Source: Apostichopus japonicus
Lineage: Eukaryota > Echinodermata > Holothuroidea > Aspidochirotida > Stichopodidae
Direction of reading: 5' to 3'
DNA length: 64,000 bases
NCBI RefSeq assembly: GCF_037975245.1
Contig: NC_092570.1
Span: forward strand, 19,357,418 to 19,421,417
Positions 58,132 to 64,000 of this stretch are shown here, piece by piece. How positions within the stretch are numbered: the stretch's first letter is position 1; every line of letters starts with the position of its first letter. Below the pieces are notes generated by a model. It had not been told where the DNA came from and made no database searches. It saw only the letters and a list, made by a program, of their open reading frames with translations. Position numbers and translations under genes: made by a program.

Positions 58132-59842
58132 TTACTTTCGTCAGATTATCCCACACTGAGAACACAAAACCATGAGATACAGGCATGTACAGTACTGTAC
58201 ACAGGAAAGCAAAACGAAAATAAAAAGATCTGCTGGCATAGACTCAATTTCTAAAACACATTTATGTAAACCTTGGGAAATCAAAGGGGAATCCCACCAT
58301 TAACTAAATCATACAATTAAAGTGTTACTATCATATCTTGGTGAGTTTGAGTCAAAAATTAGGTCATTTTCTGACTTCTTTGGTGGTATGGGCCATTTAC
58401 CGAACAAAAACTGGTTCCAATTTTACCCCGCTGAAATGAGCTATCTCGTAAAAGCTGCTTCTGCCAGAGGGGTGCTTCGGCAGGCTAGACGATGGGCCTA
58501 ACCCGAAGAGATGAGACTTACCAGAACACTCGTACCAAAATAAATGCAGCTTAAATGTTGCGAATCAGGATGAAATGAGAGCGCCTTCCAAAAAAGGTTT
58601 TCTTGTGGGGATGACTGTTAGTACCTGAATAAACATGTATATATCCTCTTTATTGTTTAAGCATACTTGAGCATTGGGTGGGGGGAGGGGGGAGGAGGAA
58701 GGCCAATGCTAAGTGCATATATACATAATATCTGCAAAAGGTACTTTTCTTCAATAATATTTATATTTTGCACTTGTATGTTAAGAATTTATGGTGACGC
58801 GCACACACGGTTTGCATTTATATCAGAGCTGTGTGGGCGCCGTCGGGGTTATTACTTCAACATCCATCTAAACACCGGCTCGGAGTTAATCTACTTCCTA
58901 TTCACCCAACATTTGATAGAATAACACAGCACTGGGTAGGGAACTTTGTGGTCCATTTTATGACCAAAGAGCAGGGTAACACCAGTTTGAAAACATCAGA
59001 ACAAGGCTTTTCAAGGCATTGAATTGTGTTCCCCATTTCATATTCAGGGGTGACCTCTCACTTGTTCTTCTTGCATACTTTGTGACTAATACAGTCCTGA
59101 CCTAACAGAGTGAAGTCAATGCACAGTGTATTGCCTATTCAAATCACACATTGTTACAGTGTATACTATTTAGGTTGAAATTTTGCTTAAATTACTTAAG
59201 AGACAAAAGATAGACTTCTCATGGGTCACTGCTCCAGTAAATCAAAAAACTGTAAATATGTAACCCAAAAATAACAAACTATACCATTCAAAATGAAACT
59301 AGCCAAACCCTTGAACACTACTGATAGCTTGCTTCTTGAACACACACATTATCTTTGTACCAGGGAACTCTTGCTAACCTACAGTATGCAAAGGTCTATC
59401 AGCTTAAAGTGGTTTAACCAGCCATATAGCAGATGCTTATTCACAGTACATACTGTACACACATTCTGATGTATTGAACTAGACCCAAGAAATCAAGTAA
59501 TCAAGTTGCAGAAGTACATGTCTTCTAGTGAAAGATTTTCCTGACCTTATATCAGTCACAACATCAAAAAAAATTTGTTATGTCAGTAAATTATATCAAC
59601 AGACACTGTTCACTACAAGAGACAGGCTGTCTGTATTTAAAACCAGAGAGCAGCTTCCTGGTTAAACCTTGCACAGTAAAAATACTTTACCCAATCTGAA
59701 AGAGATTTATTTATTCACAACGACAAGTAAAATCGAAGGAACAAATTTACTGAGTTAAGGTGGACAATTCCCCCAAAACCATACTATTCTGCACTTCTCC
59801 CTGGTCCCATTATCCAACATACTGCTTCCCTACGTCATCTAG
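58132..59842. other. no gene recognised
   Basis: AT-rich. A GGGGGGAGGGGGGAGGAGG purine block lies at 58679-58701. No conserved ORF. Confidence 0.5.
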
Positions 59843-60080
59843 GGAGGTCAGGTGGAGCGAGAGGTCAGGTGGAGCGGGAGGTAAGGGGAGCGGGTGGTAA
59901 AGTGGAGCGGGAGGTCGGGTGGAGCGGGAGGTCGGGTGGAGCGGGAGGTCGGGTGGAGCGGGAGGTCGGGTGGAGCGGGAGGTCGGGTGGAGCGGGAGGT
60001 CGGGTGGAGCGGGAGGTCGGATGGGCGGGACGTCGGGTGGAGCGGGAGGTCGGGTGATGCGGGAGGTCAGGTGGAGAGAG
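59843..60080 (+). repeat. 17-bp GC-skewed minisatellite, about 13 copies
   Basis: GAGGTCGGGTGGAGCGG repeats head to tail with few changes. Because 17 is not a multiple of three, all three frames stay open and give Gly/Arg/Val/Ser/Glu-rich ORFs, which are artefacts. The strand is almost free of C apart from GGTC and AGCG. Confidence 0.95.
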
Positions 60081-63000
60081 GGGATGTTTTTCTGATGTGA
60101 TCTTCTAACCTTTGCCTCTCACTCAAATTAATAGCGTTGGTACCATCTTTTAAATGTATACATGTACAGTATGGCCTCACGGAATCCATGCATATTTTCA
60201 GGTTTGATTCTCCTATACTTAACATGTGTACGCCCTTTAAGGCATAATTTGTATTATTATGTGCAGAGTATCTTACTGTCTCCAACAATACTGGTATCTC
60301 AATCATCATTTACATGAGAGTAGCATAACAAGGTGTTTTATGCAGTGTATATCAGTCTGTTTACCTGCGTCTATTTTCTACAAAACTGAATGTAAATGCA
60401 GTTAATGCATAGTAGAGACACCTGATGTAGATTGGTAGTACTCTACAAAGGAGGGCTGGGTTATAGAGCACAGGACAATGACAATTGCTCATGGGAGAGG
60501 GGGGGGGGAGGTGTATCGGGGGTGACCCAACTAACATATTACTAGTGATGGGAATCGTTCCAAAAGCTTTCTAAATTCAGTCAGCTGCCAAGGGGGAAAC
60601 CTTTGTTACTATGCAAAGTTAAAACCCTACTGGTCTCTTGTTGTATGTAAGCCTGCTTTTACAGTTGTATGTACAGTTTTGTGTTAACATTATTATGAAC
60701 TGTTCCTTCTGTGTGTATACTGATTTGCACTGCAAGGCCATACAACACTGTATATCCTACAATTGCCTTTTGAAAAACACCCACAGGTTTATGTGATCAT
60801 GTTTTCAAAAGTCATGTGGAAAAGTTTAACAACCTGCAAGTGTGCATCTCTATGGCCCATACAGCCTCGCAGTGCCATGCACAAGTTAAATGAACCAATG
60901 GCGAAAGTATTCTTTGTAGGATTGCAAAATAACTTTTTAATGCATCTGCTGGATTACATTTGCATAAACTTGCAGAAATATGGGAGAGTAAATTAGAATT
61001 TATTTGGCAGACCAACCAAACCATACATGAACGTTACGACACTTACGCAGTGTTTGTCCTATATGGGTATTACCATTACTGGTTCATTACAAGGTCTATC
61101 CATAATCCTATCCAACCTGTTCTCCAGTGCTGTAAAGTCCCAAACAAGACATCCCTTTATTTTAAAAGTACTCTACCTTCAATATTGAAATGGAATAAAA
61201 TACGTCCAATAGTGTGAGAGCTTGCCACTTTTTCTGATTTTGGCAGATATTGGCATATTTGCTTACATCTAAACACAACAACAAATTAGGTCACCCACCC
61301 ACTCAAAAGATCTTTTAACATAATGTGATACTCCTACACAATACAAAATTCTATCAACCAAGTCGTATCAGATTGCCCCATGAATAAAAAGACTGGCGCA
61401 AATATTTCTGAAAGCATTTATCCAAAATTTAAATAACGTCATCAAACTGCAACTACTGGACACTCCCTTCAGTTTAATGATATCTAGGCTTGAACAAGAA
61501 AGGCTACGAACCTAACCATTGGTTACATATATACAGAACCAGTTTGCGACGAGAGTATTGTGGCATATAAATCTGCATTTCCTATTTTCTCTATGTTAGC
61601 AAATTAGAAAGGCCTACATCTTTGATCGCTTCCGGGAGTACATGTAGGTCCTGCAGGACCCGGGAACAAATTTATAGTGTTCAAATTTTGTGTAGCAGTA
61701 TTGAAGACTCTGAAATATGTCTGATGTAAAAGACTGTTTCCTATGTCCAAAAGTAGTACAAGACTATGCTACACTTGCTATACACCTTTACACTTGTATA
61801 GCAACTTGCCCACTTTGAATAGAAGTTTGCAATGTGAGCACTCGATAAATTATTCCCTGGGACCATCTTCAAATGCGAACTAGTAATGTTATGTTTTTAC
61901 ACTATTGTTATTTCTGTACGTCCTGACAGGCTGGCACTTAATTCCATAATAATTCCATAATAACAGTCCCAAGTAAACACAGGGACACATCTTTTTTCTT
62001 TCCTTTTCTTTTATTTCAATTATATAATTATCCTTTTATTTTGGGTAATTGGGTGTAAACTAAACCATCACCCCAAGTGTAACCATGTTATGATGAACAA
62101 GAGATAAGTTGGAGCAGCGTAACAGTGGGCCTGTGTGGTTAAACATCTTGATACTGTAGGATACAAGCAATCGGCACTTGAAGATGACTGAGATAAACGA
62201 TTCAACGCTCCCTGCTCATTCAATGTACGGTCTATTCGAACCTCATTCGATAGATTCGTCAGTTTCTTCGCCGTTCTTGTTTTCATGACGCGAAGACAAA
62301 ATCCTCTTGGCTTTGGGAAGTCAAATTAAAGCCCCACCTGTAGGCAGGGAGAACTATGATAATGGCACCTAACAGGAAGCAACTTAGAGCTCTAAACAGT
62401 TACTATGTTGCACTTTCTGTGTTGACATAACCCTGGTTACCATGTACACATTCCATTCCATGCTGCAAAGTTTTATTGGAGATCTTGGTTACAGCCCATT
62501 TTTTTTTGGACAACTGTGTCACCATGGTTACATCCTTTTCAATAGAGGTACTAATGAAGGCTACATTCTAATTATTATCTACTATGTAGCACAATGTTCC
62601 TTAACATTGGCTGGTTGGATGAACATTCTATGTAAAGTCTGCCTCACAGACCTTAACTGGTAATCAATCAATGGTCATATGGATTAATAATAATCCATTT
62701 CAATAATATCCAGTGTTACCCAAGTGAACTATAGCTAGCTACTTTACACTAAACCAACATGGCAGCTGGTTGCCATGCACATGATACTTGATATATACCA
62801 GACATTATGTACATTTAATCTTCAACATACTGCACTAGCATTACCAAAGGATTAAACCTTCCATTCAGATCAAGTAGTGAAACCACACAACTGGCATTCC
62901 AATCTTTTACTAGTACTAGAGTGACACGATATCAATGCAGATGTAATCAACTGCAGTACTGTACATATATACATATGCTGTACTCACTGTATGCCATGGT

Positions 63001-64000
63001 ATGATCTTAACTTAACACTCACTATAGATTTAACAACAAGTGATATAACAGCCTTAGGGATTAGAATTGCTATTGCATGCAATGATGTTGAAAGAAATTA
63101 AAGAGTTCTCTGCCAAAACTCCCCAGTTGGTTGTTTCCTGTGAGTGTTAAAGGCAGTCTGCACACTACGACTAGTGATAATGCCTAGTATCTAGTGTAGG
63201 GCTTAAGTGTCTGTGTTCTTCCTGCTAGTGGAATGCTATATTAGTAAGGCTATAGATTCAAAACATTTATATTAGTTAACACTGTCATGTTTCTGTTCAC
63301 TTTCATGAGACCCAAGTAGTATCATTCCCAAGCCAGGACTAAAACAGATTAAATAGGTCACATAATATATCAGTCATTCATTACTTGAGGTCTTGACCAA
63401 AGAATAAACTCAATATTAGTGTCATACAGTCTTTTACACTTTCCCAACGTTCAGTAAACATAGAATATGTTTTAAAGTAGACTGTGTCTTTTTGGGAAGC
63501 CATTGCCTGACCTCGATGTTTCAATCAAATCTTGAGATGTTTATGACCTCACGGTTACCATGACATTAATGGCCAATTGAACACACACCCGACGTACTAT
63601 CGCATGGTTACATGCAGGTACTAATTTTGCGTTGTCATGTCACATGGCAGACAACACATGAGCCATGCCATCACACTCGAGTACACTTTATCTAACATGT
63701 ACATAAACGTTACGCAAACAGAGGTTTCTCAGAGTTACGTAACATTGAAAAAGAAATTGTGTGTCTGTTAAATGACTGATTAGTCCTAACACCTCGATAT
63801 TTCCTAGAAATGGGGAAACAACATATACGGTACCCTATTTCAACACATTCATTTACCATTCAGACACGCCCGACTGGCACTGCTACAGAATGCACGCTAT
63901 TAGTTCAGTTTCACAAATCTTCCTACTTCATCACATGAGGTGCATTGAGTTGCTGTACATACACATGCAACATGTTCGCACACATGTTTCTCGAGACCTG
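60081..64000. other. no gene recognised
   Basis: AT-rich to the window edge. A minus-strand ORF from ATG at 62286 (MKTRTAKKLTNLSNEV) has somewhat higher CpG content than its surroundings, but no clear donor or family match. A G-run lies at 60498-60510. Confidence 0.45.

Noticed and set aside
59869-60100. Gly/Arg/Val/Glu-rich ORFs
   Set aside because: Translations of the 17-bp minisatellite, with all three frames open for trivial reasons.
62068-62286. Minus-strand ORF starting MKTRTAKKLTNLSNEV
   Set aside because: Composition is mildly coding-like, but there is no donor in the right place, no family match, and a GGTTCGAAT box inside suggests a repeat.

Overview
The window is animal nuclear DNA. 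It is AT-rich, with short exons bounded by GT-AG introns, long introns, many microsatellites and dispersed non-coding repeats. The protein sequences (a DNAJC3/P58IPK co-chaperone and an E2F-partner DP protein, both intermediate between the vertebrate paralogues) and the repeat types (tRNA-headed SINEs, a Helentron-like element with a tandem core) suggest a marine invertebrate deuterostome. An echinoderm such as a sea cucumber is my best guess, but the sequence alone does not prove the species.

Layout. (1) 1-9.1 kb, plus strand: the 3' seven coding exons of DNAJC3 (1084-7045, 319 residues, running from the TPR repeats to the complete J domain), then about 2 kb of 3' UTR ending near an AATAAA at 9094. 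The first exons lie off the left edge. (2) 9.1-16.8 kb: the convergent interval, with one SINE and AT-rich DNA. (3) 16.8-30.4 kb, minus strand: ten coding exons of a transcription factor Dp gene (TFDP), all phases consistent and ending at a stop at 16781. A plausible first coding exon lies at 40168-40219. The DNA-binding domain, coiled coil and marked box are complete. A 48-bp exon matches the alternatively used exon E of vertebrate DP-2/DP-3. (4) 30.4-40.2 kb: a probable large TFDP intron, containing a plus-strand THAP zinc-finger fragment. (5) 40.2-64 kb: no convincing conserved gene. This part holds a second SINE copy, a 3.1-kb Helentron-like element whose tandem core is packed with nuclear-receptor half sites, a second array of the same sort, two hammerhead-like repeats, a 5 x 124-bp satellite and a 17-bp GC-skewed minisatellite.

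Biology. DNAJC3 acts in the ER as an Hsp70 (BiP) co-chaperone in the unfolded protein response. DP pairs with E2F to regulate cell-cycle genes. They are not a functional unit. They are tail-to-tail neighbours, and both have human counterparts on chromosome 13q, which hints at old linkage.

The most unusual signal is the repeat core at 42.9-45.3 kb. Each unit carries ordered AGGTCA-type half sites in DR4, DR5 and DR1 spacings, so the element can be read as a mobile cluster of nuclear-receptor binding sites.
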